Below, in pieces: positions 8,493 through 17,597 of a stretch of DNA of 50,498 bases. The position numbers were made by a program, and so were the translations under genes. This stretch comes from Bryobacterales bacterium (GTDB lineage: Bacteria; Acidobacteriota; Terriglobia; Bryobacterales; Bryobacteraceae), in NCBI GenBank assembly GCA_947467185.1, contig CANIHR010000004.1, positions 1 to 50,498 on the forward strand. The letters are read 5' to 3'. How positions within the stretch are numbered: the first letter of the stretch is position 1; each line of letters begins with the position of its first letter. Below the pieces are notes generated by a model, which ran no database searches, was not told the origin of the DNA, and saw only the letters and a list, made by a program, of their open reading frames with translations.

Positions 8493-10625
8493 ATGGAATT
8501 CGTGCCCCAAACACAGAACCAGAGGCTTGAAGACCTCGCGATCAATTCCATCCGGATGCTATCCGCCGATGGCGTCCAGAATGCCAACTCGGGCCACCCG
8601 GGCATGCCCATGGGTGCCGCCGCCATGGCCTACACGCTGTGGAAGCGTTTCCTGAAGCACAACCCGCACAACCCGACGTGGTTTGACCGCGACCGTTTCA
8701 TCCTTTCCGCAGGCCATGGCTCCATGCTGATCTACAGCCTGCTGCACCTGACGGGCTACGATCTTTCCCTTGACGACATCAAGGCCTTCCGCCAGTGGGG
8801 CAGCAAGACGCCGGGTCACCCCGAGCGCGGCCACACCCCCGGCGTGGAAGTCGCCACCGGCCCTCTCGGCCAGGGTTTCTCGAACGGTGTCGGCATGGCC
8901 ATGGCGGAAGCCTGGCTCGCCGCCAATTACAACAAGCCTGGCCACACGGTTGTGGACCACTACACCTATGCGATCTGCGGTGACGGTTGCCTGATGGAAG
9001 GCATCACCCAGGAAGCTGCATCCCTGGCGGGACACCTGCAGTTGGGCAAGCTGATTGTCCTGTACGATCAGAACCGGATCACGCTCGCCGGCGCCACCGA
9101 CCTTTGCTTCACTGAAGACGTCGCCATGCGCTTCCAGGCCTATGGCTGGCAGACCATCCACGTGGAAGACGGCAATTCTGTGGAAGCCGTTGCGGCAGCC
9201 ATCGCGGAAGCGAAGGCCGATGCCACTCGCCCCTCGATTCTGCTGGTGAAGACCCATATCGGCTTTGGCAGCCCGAAGAAGCAGGACAGCTTCTCTTCCC
9301 ACGGCAGCCCTCTCGGCGAAGACGAACTCGCCGCCACCAAAGTGAACCTCGGCTGGGGTTCGACTGAAAAGTTCTGGCTCCCCGAAGAAGCCGTCAACCA
9401 CCTCCGCGAAGCCGTCGCCGATGGCGCCGCCGCGCAGGCCGCGTGGACCGCGAAGCTCGACGCCTACCGCGCCGCTTTCCCGGCTGAAGCGAAAGAGTTC
9501 GAAATGTTGATCGCCGGGGGCCTGCCGGAAGGCTGGAACTCGGAACTCCCGAAGTGGTCGCCTTCCGATAAGGCTATTGCCACTCGTGTGGCGGGCGGAG
9601 AAGTTCTCAACGCTCTCGCGAAGAAGATCCCGAATATCGTCGGTGGTTCCGCCGATCTCAACCCCTCCACCAACACCGCCCTCAAGGGTGGCGGTGACTT
9701 CCAGTCTCCCAACACCCCGGCTAATGCCGCTGGTGCGGTGGGCGGCGTTTGGGGTTATGCCGGACGCAACATGGCGTTCGGTGTTCGCGAACACGCCATG
9801 GGTGCGGCGGTCAACGGTATGGCGGCCCACGGTGGCCTGCTTCCGTTCAGCGCAACATTCTTCGTCTTCTCCGACTACATGAAGCCCGCCGTGCGCCTCG
9901 GTGCGCTGATGGGGCTGAAAGCCGTTTACGTCTTCACTCACGACAGCATTGGGGTCGGCGAAGATGGCCCCACGCACGAGCCGATCGAGCACCTCGCCGC
10001 CGTTCGTTCCATCCCCGGGCTTACCGTTCTCCGCCCGTCCGATGCCAACGAAACGACCGAAGCCTGGTCGTTCGCCGTGCAGCACAACGGCCCCAGCACC
10101 ATCGTCCTCAGCCGCCAGAATGTTCCGCATCTGGATCACTCCCGGTCCGGCGCGGGCAATCTGACCAACGGCGCGTACATCCTCTCCGAAGCCGAAGGCG
10201 GCACCCCCGATGTCATCCTCATCGGCACCGGCAGCGAAGTCGGCCTTTGTGTCAAGGCGCAGGAAAAGCTGGCGACCTACGGCGTGAAAGCTCGCGTCGT
10301 CTCCATGCCGAGCATGGATCTTTTCGAGAAGCAGGACGCGGCCTATCGCGAAAGTGTGTTGCCAAAGGCCCTGAAGAAGCGTGTCACGGTTGAAGCCGGC
10401 TCTACGTTCGGCTGGGATCGCTGGTCCGGCGACGAAGGCATCAGGATCGGCATCGATACCTACGGTGCTTCCGCGCCTGGGGATGTGATCTTCGCGAAGT
10501 TCGGCTTCACGGTCGGCAACGTGGCTGGAGCCGCGCTCCGACTGATGGGTCGTACCGAAGATGCGGCGAAGGAATCGGGTTCCACCGAGACCGCTTTCGC
10601 CGGTCCCACACTACACCACGCTTAA
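8493..10625 (+). CDS. tkt: Transketolase
   Basis: A 710-residue thiamine-diphosphate enzyme that moves two-carbon ketol units between sugar phosphates in the pentose phosphate pathway. [10 protein letters not shown] near the N-terminus carries a substrate/TPP histidine. GDGCLMEG...YDQNRIT is the TPP/metal-binding motif. FGVREHAMG holds the glutamate that activates TPP, and GEDGPTHEP and the C-terminal domain follow in order. The length is slightly above the usual 660-690 residues. The ATG at 8493 begins one base after the osmC stop. The frame is open further upstream, but that part lies inside osmC in another frame. Confidence 0.96.
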   Translation: MEFVPQTQNQRLEDLAINSIRMLSADGVQNANSGHPGMPMGAAAMAYTLWKRFLKHNPHNPTWFDRDRFILSAGHGSMLIYSLLHLTGYDLSLDDIKAFRQWGSKTPGHPERGHTPGVEVATGPLGQGFSNGVGMAMAEAWLAANYNKPGHTVVDHYTYAICGDGCLMEGITQEAASLAGHLQLGKLIVLYDQNRITLAGATDLCFTEDVAMRFQAYGWQTIHVEDGNSVEAVAAAIAEAKADATRPSILLVKTHIGFGSPKKQDSFSSHGSPLGEDELAATKVNLGWGSTEKFWLPEEAVNHLREAVADGAAAQAAWTAKLDAYRAAFPAEAKEFEMLIAGGLPEGWNSELPKWSPSDKAIATRVAGGEVLNALAKKIPNIVGGSADLNPSTNTALKGGGDFQSPNTPANAAGAVGGVWGYAGRNMAFGVREHAMGAAVNGMAAHGGLLPFSATFFVFSDYMKPAVRLGALMGLKAVYVFTHDSIGVGEDGPTHEPIEHLAAVRSIPGLTVLRPSDANETTEAWSFAVQHNGPSTIVLSRQNVPHLDHSRSGAGNLTNGAYILSEAEGGTPDVILIGTGSEVGLCVKAQEKLATYGVKARVVSMPSMDLFEKQDAAYRESVLPKALKKRVTVEAGSTFGWDRWSGDEGIRIGIDTYGASAPGDVIFAKFGFTVGNVAGAALRLMGRTEDAAKESGSTETAFAGPTLHHA

Positions 10626-10674
10626 CTGCGACTCGTTTCGCAACCAGATACCCGAGGGGCGCGTCACAGGCACC

Positions 10675-11019
10675 ATGCGACCCGCCCTCTCGGTCTTCTT
10701 TGGCCTCGCCTCCGCTCTTGCCGGTGAGGAGGCGCAGCATGCAATTGTTCCGGTTGCGGCTGGCAGGCCGGTGAGCCTTACCGCGATCAGCATCGAACGC
10801 GAGGGAGCGTATCCCTCTGTCATTCGGCTGAAGGGGGCCGTCGAGATCAAGTCTCAGGTCTGTCTGCCGGTCGGGAAGGCGCACAAACTGATCTGCGATG
10901 GTTACACATTATTGCGGGCCGATTCCGCCACGTATGTTGAAGCGACGGGCGAGATCAAAGCGGAGGGTGCGGTGAGCTTCACGCCTCTGAAGCACGAGTC
11001 CGCGGCGCGGAAGCGCTAA
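10675..11019 (+). CDS. Small exported protein with LptA/OstA-like features
   Basis: A 114-residue protein with a short N-terminal hydrophobic segment (PALSVFFGLASALAG) that may be a signal peptide. The C-terminal part reads LRADSATYVEATGEIKAEG, which resembles the repeating strand pattern of LptA/OstA beta-jellyroll proteins ('a.. a.y....g.i.a.G.V'). A single such repeat is far shorter than true LptA, so any role in lipopolysaccharide transport is only a suggestion. The ATG at 10675 starts 49 bases after transketolase. The stop TAA overlaps the stop codon of the convergent GtrA gene: the four bases CTAA at 11016-11019 serve both. Confidence 0.6.
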   Translation: MRPALSVFFGLASALAGEEAQHAIVPVAAGRPVSLTAISIEREGAYPSVIRLKGAVEIKSQVCLPVGKAHKLICDGYTLLRADSATYVEATGEIKAEGAVSFTPLKHESAARKR

Positions 11020-11408
11020 ACCGGCTTGGTGAGTGTGTTTCGGAAGACCCAGCGGTCTCCGATCATGAAGTTCACCACCGACATGGAAGTGATGGCAATC
11101 AGGTTGGCCGGCAGCGGCGGAAAGTGCAACTGACCGGCCAACAGCCGCATCAGCAGTACGTTCGAAATGATGGAGATGGTGCCATTCGCCACGTGAAAGC
11201 GGACGAACGCGCGCATCCGACCCTGGAAACTCCGGTCGAGCCAGGTCCACTTCAAATGCCAGAAGTAGTTGTTGAGCATCGCCAGTTCCACGGCAAGCGC
11301 CGTGGCCACCAGATAGTGCATGCCGGTTGTAAGCAGGATTCGCAACGCCAGTAGCTGCACCAGCGCGCCCATCATCCCGATTGCATTAAACCGCATCCAA
11401 CGCTTCAA
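11016..11408 (-). CDS. GtrA-family membrane protein
   Basis: A 130-residue protein with four predicted membrane helices, typical of GtrA-like proteins, which are thought to move lipid-linked sugars across the inner membrane for glycosylation. The closing motif NFMIGDRWVFR matches the family's C-terminal 'N(F)...R.WVF' signature, and NNYFWHLKWTW the central 'N..W...W' motif. The TTG at 11408 is preferred: it overlaps the upstream stop as TTGA and has GAGG seven or so bases upstream. A later ATG at 11396 is possible. It is coupled to the phosphatidyltransferase gene, which suggests a joint role in modifying an envelope lipid or glycan. Confidence 0.82.
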   Translation of the reverse strand: MKRWMRFNAIGMMGALVQLLALRILLTTGMHYLVATALAVELAMLNNYFWHLKWTWLDRSFQGRMRAFVRFHVANGTISIISNVLLMRLLAGQLHFPPLPANLIAITSMSVVNFMIGDRWVFRNTLTKPV

Positions 11409-12076
11409 ATTTTTTCCTCTGTGTACAGCATCTTCGTGTGTCGCACCACCGCCTGAATCAGGATGAGGGTTACGCCCACCGTCCCGATCGCGAACCCGGC
11501 ATCGAACAACAGAAACCGGTAGCTTCCGGCGTGCGCCCACGGGTTACGCAGTGCGAACAAATTCCCGATAATCAGCAGGATTCGCAACTCGGTCGGCCCG
11601 AAGCTCCAGTAGGACAGATGGAACGTGCCGATCGTATACGTCGCCAGGTAGATTTCAATCGAGAGTAACAGATAAGCGATCAGGAATGCATAAGCCACCG
11701 CGGGGGACATGTAGCCGGAGAACGCCAGCCCGGAGATCAGGAAGAAGGTTCCGATGGCGTCCAGGATGTGGTCCAGGTAGAAGCCGTAGCGGGGGCGCTT
11801 CTGATTCCGCACCCGCGCCAGTGTGCCATCCAATGAGTCGCCGAACCAGTTCAGGATCAGGCAGGGAATTACCCAAAGCAATGCCTGCGGTGTACTGCTT
11901 GCCGCGTAATAGCAGGCTCCGGCGGCAACCAGGGCAAGGAAGCCGAGTGCAGTCAGATGATCGGAATTCACCCACCGGGGGAGGCGGGCGGCGATTCCGA
12001 TGAGGGTCTTTTTTTCAGCTGTGGCAAGGATGCTGGTGTGTGACCGGTTGGCCTGTCGAAAGTTCTCGTTTGGCAT
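11405..12076 (-). CDS. CDP-alcohol phosphatidyltransferase
   Basis: A 223-residue membrane enzyme that transfers a phosphoalcohol from a CDP-activated donor. The signature runs as DSLDGTLAR, nine residues, then GFYLDHILD, which supplies the four aspartates of the active site (about residues 96-122). About six hydrophobic helices surround it. The specific alcohol (glycerophosphate, inositol phosphate, serine or other) cannot be assigned. The ATG at 12076 gives a normal N-terminus; the frame is open upstream to 12205 but that stretch looks non-coding. The last codon overlaps the GtrA start, so the two are translationally coupled. Confidence 0.85.
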   Translation of the reverse strand: MPNENFRQANRSHTSILATAEKKTLIGIAARLPRWVNSDHLTALGFLALVAAGACYYAASSTPQALLWVIPCLILNWFGDSLDGTLARVRNQKRPRYGFYLDHILDAIGTFFLISGLAFSGYMSPAVAYAFLIAYLLLSIEIYLATYTIGTFHLSYWSFGPTELRILLIIGNLFALRNPWAHAGSYRFLLFDAGFAIGTVGVTLILIQAVVRHTKMLYTEEKI

Positions 12077-12160
12077 GACACGATGGACGCATGAAGAAAT
12101 CTTAATGGATGTAAGTAAAGGTAAAGTCGGTCCTTTCGCTCTCGTCGCTATCATGGAAAC

Positions 12161-12955
12161 GTGATTGATTCTTCGGCGACCATCGCCCCCACCGCCCGAA
12201 TTCATGAGGATGCCGTGGTCGGTCCGGGTGTGCGGATCGGCGAGTTTTGCGTGGTGGAAAGTGATGTCGTCATTGGTGCGGGCTGTCTTCTGGAGCCGTA
12301 CGTCTTCGTGAAGCGCTGGACCACCCTGGGAGAAAACAACGAAATTTCAGCCGGAACCGTACTTGGCACCGACCCTCTGGACAAGAATTTCAAGGGTGAA
12401 CGCAGCTACCTCCGGATCGGCAACAACAACAAAATCCGCGAACACTACACGATTTCCAGGGGCACGCAGCCGGAATCCATCACCTCTATCGGCGATGGGA
12501 ATTACATCATGACCTCCGGTCATGTCGCCCATAATTGCACCATTGGCAACAACGTGGTGATCGCCAGTTGCGCACTGGTGGCGGGCTATGTGGATGTGGA
12601 AGATAGCGCCTTCATTTCGGGTGGCGTGGTTATCCACCAGTTTTCGAAAGTCGGCCGCCTCGCGATGATTGGTGGCAATACCCGTGTGAATCTCGATGTC
12701 CCACCGTTCTTCCTCTACTCCGGCTTTAACGTGGAGCCGGTTGGTCTGAATATCGTGGGTCTGCGCCGCGCCGGGTTCAGCGCCGCCCGCGTCAGCCTGC
12801 TCAAAAAAGCCTACAAAGCTCTCTTTTTACAGGGCCTGAAGCTCGACGACGCCCTCACCCACATCGAACAAAACCTGGCCAGCGACGATACCGCTCACCT
12901 CGTCCGCTTCATCAACGGCAGTAAGCGCGGAATCTGTCGTCCTTCTTCAGTGTAA
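12161..12955 (+). CDS. lpxA: UDP-N-acetylglucosamine O-acyltransferase
   Basis: The first enzyme of lipid A synthesis, 264 residues (the E. coli enzyme has 262). Left-handed beta-helix hexapeptide repeats fill residues 1-190, and a helical C-terminus follows. The catalytic histidine lies in GHVAHNCTIGN. IREHYTISRGT and VIHQF are conserved, and the position equal to E. coli Gly173, which helps set acyl length, is glycine here (MIGG). The position equal to E. coli His144 in 'LAGHV' is tyrosine (LVAGYV). The start is GTG, with GGAA a few bases upstream. The gene stands alone, without lpxD, fabZ or lpxB beside it, at the head of a plus-strand run to 17597. Confidence 0.93.
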   Translation: MIDSSATIAPTARIHEDAVVGPGVRIGEFCVVESDVVIGAGCLLEPYVFVKRWTTLGENNEISAGTVLGTDPLDKNFKGERSYLRIGNNNKIREHYTISRGTQPESITSIGDGNYIMTSGHVAHNCTIGNNVVIASCALVAGYVDVEDSAFISGGVVIHQFSKVGRLAMIGGNTRVNLDVPPFFLYSGFNVEPVGLNIVGLRRAGFSAARVSLLKKAYKALFLQGLKLDDALTHIEQNLASDDTAHLVRFINGSKRGICRPSSV

Positions 12956-12970
12956 AATTGCCAACAGGAC

Positions 12971-13930
12971 ATGCTGCGCACTTTTGGGCGAATTTCGCTG
13001 GTTGCCGTGCTGGCCGCCCTGCTGGCAACGGCGGCGGATGAACCAGTTTTGTTGAAATACACGGGCGAACCCCTCAAGGTCCCCTACCAGTGCGCCGAAG
13101 ACGAACTGCAGTCCGTCGGCCTCCTTTGCAACGATGAAGAACCCTGCGCCATCTACCTGGAACTGGCTTCGATCGCACCACTGGGCCGCAAGCTCTACCT
13201 TGCGGGGAACCTGCACGCCAATTCCGGGACGCTGACCTCCATCCTGCTGGGCAGTGACGATGGCGGCATCACCTGGCGCGAGCCCTCCCCCCGTATCCGC
13301 ATGGCCGGCCTGGGGCAGATGCAGTTCTACGATCTGGAGCATGGCTGGGTGGTGGGCGAGTCGCAGTACCCGCTCCCGCACGACCCGTTCTTCCTGGTTA
13401 CTTCCGACGGCGGTGCCACCTGGCGGAACCGGCCCCTCACGGAAGACGGTGGCCCTGGTTCGATCAGCAGGTTCTGGTTTGATTCTTTCCGGCACGGCGA
13501 GATGATCCTTGATGCCGGCAGGTCCTCGCCCAGTGGCCGCTACATCACCTATGAATCGGAGACCAGCGGCGAAAGCTGGATGATCCGATCGACCAGCGAT
13601 AAGATGCCGAAGATTTCCCGCGCTCCGGCGATCCTCGAAAACGAGAACTTCCGGCTCAAGCCCGATGCCAAAGGCAAACTCTACGAAGTTCAGAAGCGCG
13701 CAGGCGAACGCTGGGAACCGGTGGCCTCCTTCGCGATTGAAGTAGCCTCCTGCAAGGTGAAGGCCCAGGAGCTGAAGGACGATCCTGTGGGCGAAACGGC
13801 GGCTGCCACCATAGAAGGGGCAGGCGGCAAAGACTACGTGGAAGAGATTCATCTCGGAGGTCCGGCCCCGGTGAAGAAACCGGCCAGGAAGCCCGCCCCC
13901 GCGACTCCGGCTAAAGGCAAGAAGAACTAA
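12971..13930 (+). CDS. Exported BNR/sialidase-type repeat protein (Ycf48-like)
   Basis: A 319-residue protein with an N-terminal signal peptide (about residues 1-22, ending TAA). At least two Asp-box/BNR turns are visible, SDDGGITW and SDGGATW, plus the degenerate TSGESW; these are blades of a beta-propeller. The C-terminus is a proline-, alanine- and lysine-rich tail (KKPARKPAPATPAKGKKN), probably disordered or wall-interacting. BNR propellers occur in glycosidases and in assembly factors such as Ycf48. No glycosidase active site is evident, so function is unassigned. It starts 15 bases after lpxA and abuts hyuB. Confidence 0.75.
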   Translation: MLRTFGRISLVAVLAALLATAADEPVLLKYTGEPLKVPYQCAEDELQSVGLLCNDEEPCAIYLELASIAPLGRKLYLAGNLHANSGTLTSILLGSDDGGITWREPSPRIRMAGLGQMQFYDLEHGWVVGESQYPLPHDPFFLVTSDGGATWRNRPLTEDGGPGSISRFWFDSFRHGEMILDAGRSSPSGRYITYESETSGESWMIRSTSDKMPKISRAPAILENENFRLKPDAKGKLYEVQKRAGERWEPVASFAIEVASCKVKAQELKDDPVGETAAATIEGAGGKDYVEEIHLGGPAPVKKPARKPAPATPAKGKKN

Positions 13931-15511
13931 TTGGCAAGAAATCACGAAGGCTCGGTTGACCTGGAAATCTTCCGCAATCTGTTTGTCTCCATTGCGGAGG
14001 AGATGGGCACGGTGCTGCGCCGGACGGCGTTCTCGGCAAACATCAAGGAGCGCCGCGACTACTCCTGTGCCGTCTATGACGCCGCTGGTGAAACGATCGC
14101 GATGGGCGATCACATGCCCGTGCACCTCGGCGCGATGCCGCTCTCGGTCCGACATGCGCTGGACGCCTTTACGCTTGGGTCCGGCGATGTCGTCATCCTC
14201 AACGATCCCTTCCGCGGCGGTACACACCTTCCCGACATCACTGCGGTCTCCGGCGTCTTCTTTGGGAAATCAAAGAAGGCCGCGTTCTACGTGGCGAGCC
14301 GGGCGCACCATGCCGACGTCGGAGGTATGAGTCCCGGCTCCATGCCGCTTGCTCGCGAAATCTATCAGGAAGGTCTCCGCATTCCGCCCCTGATGTTAAT
14401 GAAGGGTGGCGAGATGCGGCGCGACGTGCTGGAGTTGATCCTGGCCAACGTTCGGACCCCGGAAGAGCGCGAAGGGGACCTGCTCGCCCAGGTGATGGCG
14501 GGGCGGCGCGGAGAAACGCGGTTGCGCGAAATCGCCGCGCGCTACGGCCTGGCCCGGGTACAGAAAAGCGTCGCCGGGCTGCTCGATTACACCGAACGCA
14601 TCACACGCGCCACGCTCCGCACCATCCCGAAGGGTACGTACAGATTCGAGGACTTCCTCGACAGCGACGGCACAACGCCCGAACCAGTCAAAATCGCCGT
14701 CACGCTGCGGATTCTGGGCGACTCCGCTGAGGTCGATTTCACCGGTTCCAGCAAGCAGGTCGCCGGTTCCGTGAATGCCAACTACGCGATCGCCATCGCC
14801 GCCGCGATGTACTGTTTCCGCTGTCTGATCGAGACTTCGGTTCCCTACAATGCGGGCCTGCTGCGACCCATCAAAGTGATCGCTCCGGATCGCAGCGTAG
14901 TCAACGCCGGACTTCCAGCCGCTATGGCCGCCGGCAACGTGGAAACCTCCCAGCGCATCACCGATACCATCCTGGGTGCCCTCGCCCAGGCTCTGCCTGA
15001 CCGTATCCCCGCCGCCAGTTCCGGAACCATGAACAACCTCAGTTTCGGCGGCTTCGATACCCTCCGCAACCGTCCCTTCGCGTACTACGAAACGATTGCC
15101 GGGGGGATGGGCGCGTCCGCGAAAGGTCCGGGGCGTTCCGCTACCCACACGCACATGACGAACAGCTGGAACACGCCTGTGGAAGCTTTTGAACACGCAT
15201 ACCCTCTTCGCGTGGAAGCCTACACGACACGGACGGGGTCCGGTGGCTCGGGCCTGCATCCTGGTGGCGACGGCATCCTTCGCGAACTCCGCTTTCTGGA
15301 ACCAGCCGAAGTTACCATCCTTTCCGATCGCCGCGCACGGGGCCCATGGGGCCTGGCCGGTGGCGGCAGCGGCGGTCCTGGCCGCAACACGCTCATCGAC
15401 GCGGAAACCGGCGAAGAGTGCACTCTCGACGCCAAAACGCGCTTTGAAATCCACCGGGGCGACACCCTGCGGATCGAATCCCCCGGCGGCGGTGGCTGGG
15501 GTCCGGGATGA
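13931..15511 (+). CDS. Hydantoinase B/oxoprolinase-family protein (HyuB)
   Basis: A 526-residue protein of the HyuB family, the beta subunit of ATP-dependent N-methylhydantoinase, 5-oxoprolinase or acetone-carboxylase-like enzymes. The signature LNDPFRGGTHLPDI (about residues 94-107) is clear. FTGSSKQVAGSVNA, FGGFDT and the glycine-rich C-terminus (SPGGGGWGPG) are also typical. HyuB normally works with the ATP-binding HyuA subunit, but no hyuA is present anywhere in the window. The start is TTG directly after the upstream stop codon. The last four bases overlap the next gene as ATGA. Confidence 0.88.
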   Translation: MARNHEGSVDLEIFRNLFVSIAEEMGTVLRRTAFSANIKERRDYSCAVYDAAGETIAMGDHMPVHLGAMPLSVRHALDAFTLGSGDVVILNDPFRGGTHLPDITAVSGVFFGKSKKAAFYVASRAHHADVGGMSPGSMPLAREIYQEGLRIPPLMLMKGGEMRRDVLELILANVRTPEEREGDLLAQVMAGRRGETRLREIAARYGLARVQKSVAGLLDYTERITRATLRTIPKGTYRFEDFLDSDGTTPEPVKIAVTLRILGDSAEVDFTGSSKQVAGSVNANYAIAIAAAMYCFRCLIETSVPYNAGLLRPIKVIAPDRSVVNAGLPAAMAAGNVETSQRITDTILGALAQALPDRIPAASSGTMNNLSFGGFDTLRNRPFAYYETIAGGMGASAKGPGRSATHTHMTNSWNTPVEAFEHAYPLRVEAYTTRTGSGGSGLHPGGDGILRELRFLEPAEVTILSDRRARGPWGLAGGGSGGPGRNTLIDAETGEECTLDAKTRFEIHRGDTLRIESPGGGGWGPG

Positions 15512-17349
15512 CGCTGAGTCGTCTGGAACGCCTGACGCTCGCGCTTTTCCTCGCGGTATTTACCTGGTTCACCTGGCGCGGCATGACGATGCCCTATTCG
15601 GGCGACGACATGATGAACATGCACTTCGCCACAGAGGTCGCTCCCTGGCGGCTCGCGAAGTCGGTCTTGTTCTTCTGGATGCCGGTGTACCGCCCGGTCG
15701 GTGCCGTCATTTACCGCGGCTTCTATGAAGTTCTCGGCTTCCATCCCACGCCGCTCAATGTCTTCTGCTGGCTCCTGCTTGCCACGAATGTGGTGCTTGC
15801 GTATCGCTTCTTCCGTACCCTTCTGCAGGCCGCGACCGCCGCCTTCGTCGCCCTCGGTCTCACCCTCGTCCACCCGCTTTTTCAGGATCTGTACCAGAGT
15901 GCCGGCACCATCTATGACCGACTCTGGTTCTTCTTTACCGTCATCGGGCTCACACTTTACGCCCAGTGGCGCACCAGCGATCAGGGCCTGACCCTGCTCC
16001 GACAGGCTGCGCTGGTGCTTCTCTCGATTCTCTCGATGAGTTCCAAAGAAAGCGGCGTCGCACTACCCGTTTTGATGGGCTTTTACGAGGTGATCTTTCA
16101 CTTCCGCCGAGACCAACCTGTTGTTCCCTGGCTACGCCTTCGCGGACCAATGTTCGCCGTCCTCGCCCTCATCACCCTGGTCGATATTCGGCGGGTAAAG
16201 CGTACCCCGGAAATCCTCATCACCCCCGCTTATCTGGTGAAGCCCAGCCTCGGTCTGTGGCTGGACCGCGTGGCATCCTATTTCAGCCTCCTCGCCGCGC
16301 ACCACATCGAGTTCACCGCCGTTACTGCCGCGCTGGTCCTGGTTGCCATGGCCGGGCTCGGTATCGCTTTCCTCAATCGTCTGATGCTCTTCGGCGTCGC
16401 CATCTTCGTTGTCACCATCACCCCGGTCGCCCTCATCTCGATTCGTCCTGGCTACGTTTTATACGTCCCGGAACTGGGCCTCGGCCTCTGGCTGGGCGCT
16501 GCTTTCGCTGTTGCGACCCAGCGTATGCCCCGTTTTCGGCCCGCCTTCGCTGCTCCTCTCATCCTCGCCGCTGTGGTCTTCTTCTCGCGCCACTGGCCCC
16601 AGCCACTCGACCCGAAGCAGATCCCCGAATACCGCCTCACCGACCAGTTCGAGCGCGAATTCCCGACTCTTCCCAAAGGCGCCAAACTTCTCTTCGTCAC
16701 TGACGACTTCCCGCAGGCGGCCTGGGACATCGTGTTCAATCTCCAGTTGCTCTATCACGACCCCACACTCGTCGTGCATCGCCTGGCCGGTGCGCCCCAG
16801 CAGGCGCCTCCGGACTCCAACAATCTGGAAGGCTACGAGCACGTCTTCACGCTGTGGGCCGGTCAGTATCGCGAGTTCGATCGCACCGACGTCGCCCGCT
16901 CCATCCGCGAAAAGCTCTTCGCCGATGTCACACTGGGCCGGTTCATGAGCATCGCCCGCAAAGACCATTCTGCGTACATTGTTTCCGGCGTGATGGACAG
17001 TGACAGCCCGGACCCCTCGCGCTGGACCGACCCCGAAGCCACCTTCCGGTTCGATATCTACCCCGCGCCAGCGGAATTCCATGCAAAATTCTGGGTTCCC
17101 GACTTCGTCGCCAAAACCGCCGATCGCCAACTCGCCATCCTCGTGAATGGAAAGCAGGTCGCGCTGCTCCCGATGAAGCAGGACGGTATGAATGAAATCC
17201 GCGTCCCGGTTCCGGCTGCCACCATCAGCCGCAAGGGCTATACACAGGTCGGTATGAACGTACAGAACCCCTGGAAAGACGCCTCGGGCAAAGCTTATGG
17301 CGTTGTGATTCTGAACGCTGGTATTGACTACGCAACAATGAAGGAATGA
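15508..17349 (+). CDS. Polytopic membrane protein, GT-C glycosyltransferase-like
   Basis: A 613-residue protein with about ten hydrophobic helices in the first 370 residues and a soluble C-terminal region (about 380-613). The first loop after helix 1 contains MPYSGDDMMNMHF; an acidic pair in this place is the hallmark of GT-C enzymes (PMT/ArnT-like), which use polyprenyl-phosphate sugars. No closer family is recognised, so the assignment rests on topology and this motif. The C-terminal part may be a periplasmic beta-domain. It overlaps hyuB by ATGA and the following small gene by ATGA, so all three should be translated together. Confidence 0.65.
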   Translation: MTLSRLERLTLALFLAVFTWFTWRGMTMPYSGDDMMNMHFATEVAPWRLAKSVLFFWMPVYRPVGAVIYRGFYEVLGFHPTPLNVFCWLLLATNVVLAYRFFRTLLQAATAAFVALGLTLVHPLFQDLYQSAGTIYDRLWFFFTVIGLTLYAQWRTSDQGLTLLRQAALVLLSILSMSSKESGVALPVLMGFYEVIFHFRRDQPVVPWLRLRGPMFAVLALITLVDIRRVKRTPEILITPAYLVKPSLGLWLDRVASYFSLLAAHHIEFTAVTAALVLVAMAGLGIAFLNRLMLFGVAIFVVTITPVALISIRPGYVLYVPELGLGLWLGAAFAVATQRMPRFRPAFAAPLILAAVVFFSRHWPQPLDPKQIPEYRLTDQFEREFPTLPKGAKLLFVTDDFPQAAWDIVFNLQLLYHDPTLVVHRLAGAPQQAPPDSNNLEGYEHVFTLWAGQYREFDRTDVARSIREKLFADVTLGRFMSIARKDHSAYIVSGVMDSDSPDPSRWTDPEATFRFDIYPAPAEFHAKFWVPDFVAKTADRQLAILVNGKQVALLPMKQDGMNEIRVPVPAATISRKGYTQVGMNVQNPWKDASGKAYGVVILNAGIDYATMKE

Positions 17350-17597
17350 ACCGCGAAAAGGAACTTCTGGAGCGCATTCGGCAGCTGGAGCAGATCAACA
17401 GCAACCTGCAGGACAAGCTCGACATGATCTACTCGATCCTGTCACCGGAAGATGAAGAAGAAGTTGAGTACGCTGAAGACGACGATGACAATGAGGACGA
17501 CGACCCTCAGGGCCTCGTCCAGATCCAGTTGCCGACGAAGACCAACACGCAGAAGGTCCAGCAGATTCCCACGAACCAGTCCCCGAAGCGCACATAG
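17346..17597 (+). CDS. Small acidic coiled-coil protein
   Basis: An 83-residue protein whose first 33 residues (KELLERIRQLEQINSNLQDK and onward) form a heptad coiled coil. A very acidic stretch (DDDDNEDDD) and a polar tail follow. No family is recognised. The ATG overlaps the stop of the membrane-protein gene, which argues for coupled translation. The 3' part (17507-17597) runs antisense to the end of lnt. The coil and overlap support a real gene, but the tail may be constrained mainly by lnt. Confidence 0.55.
   Translation: MNREKELLERIRQLEQINSNLQDKLDMIYSILSPEDEEEVEYAEDDDDNEDDDPQGLVQIQLPTKTNTQKVQQIPTNQSPKRT

Noticed and set aside
8559-10139. 526-codon open frame antisense to transketolase
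   Set aside because: Same codon-bias shadow; the sense strand carries an intact transketolase.
12947-14227. 426-codon open frame antisense to the BNR and hyuB genes
   Set aside because: Overlaps two plausible coupled genes and has no recognisable motif.
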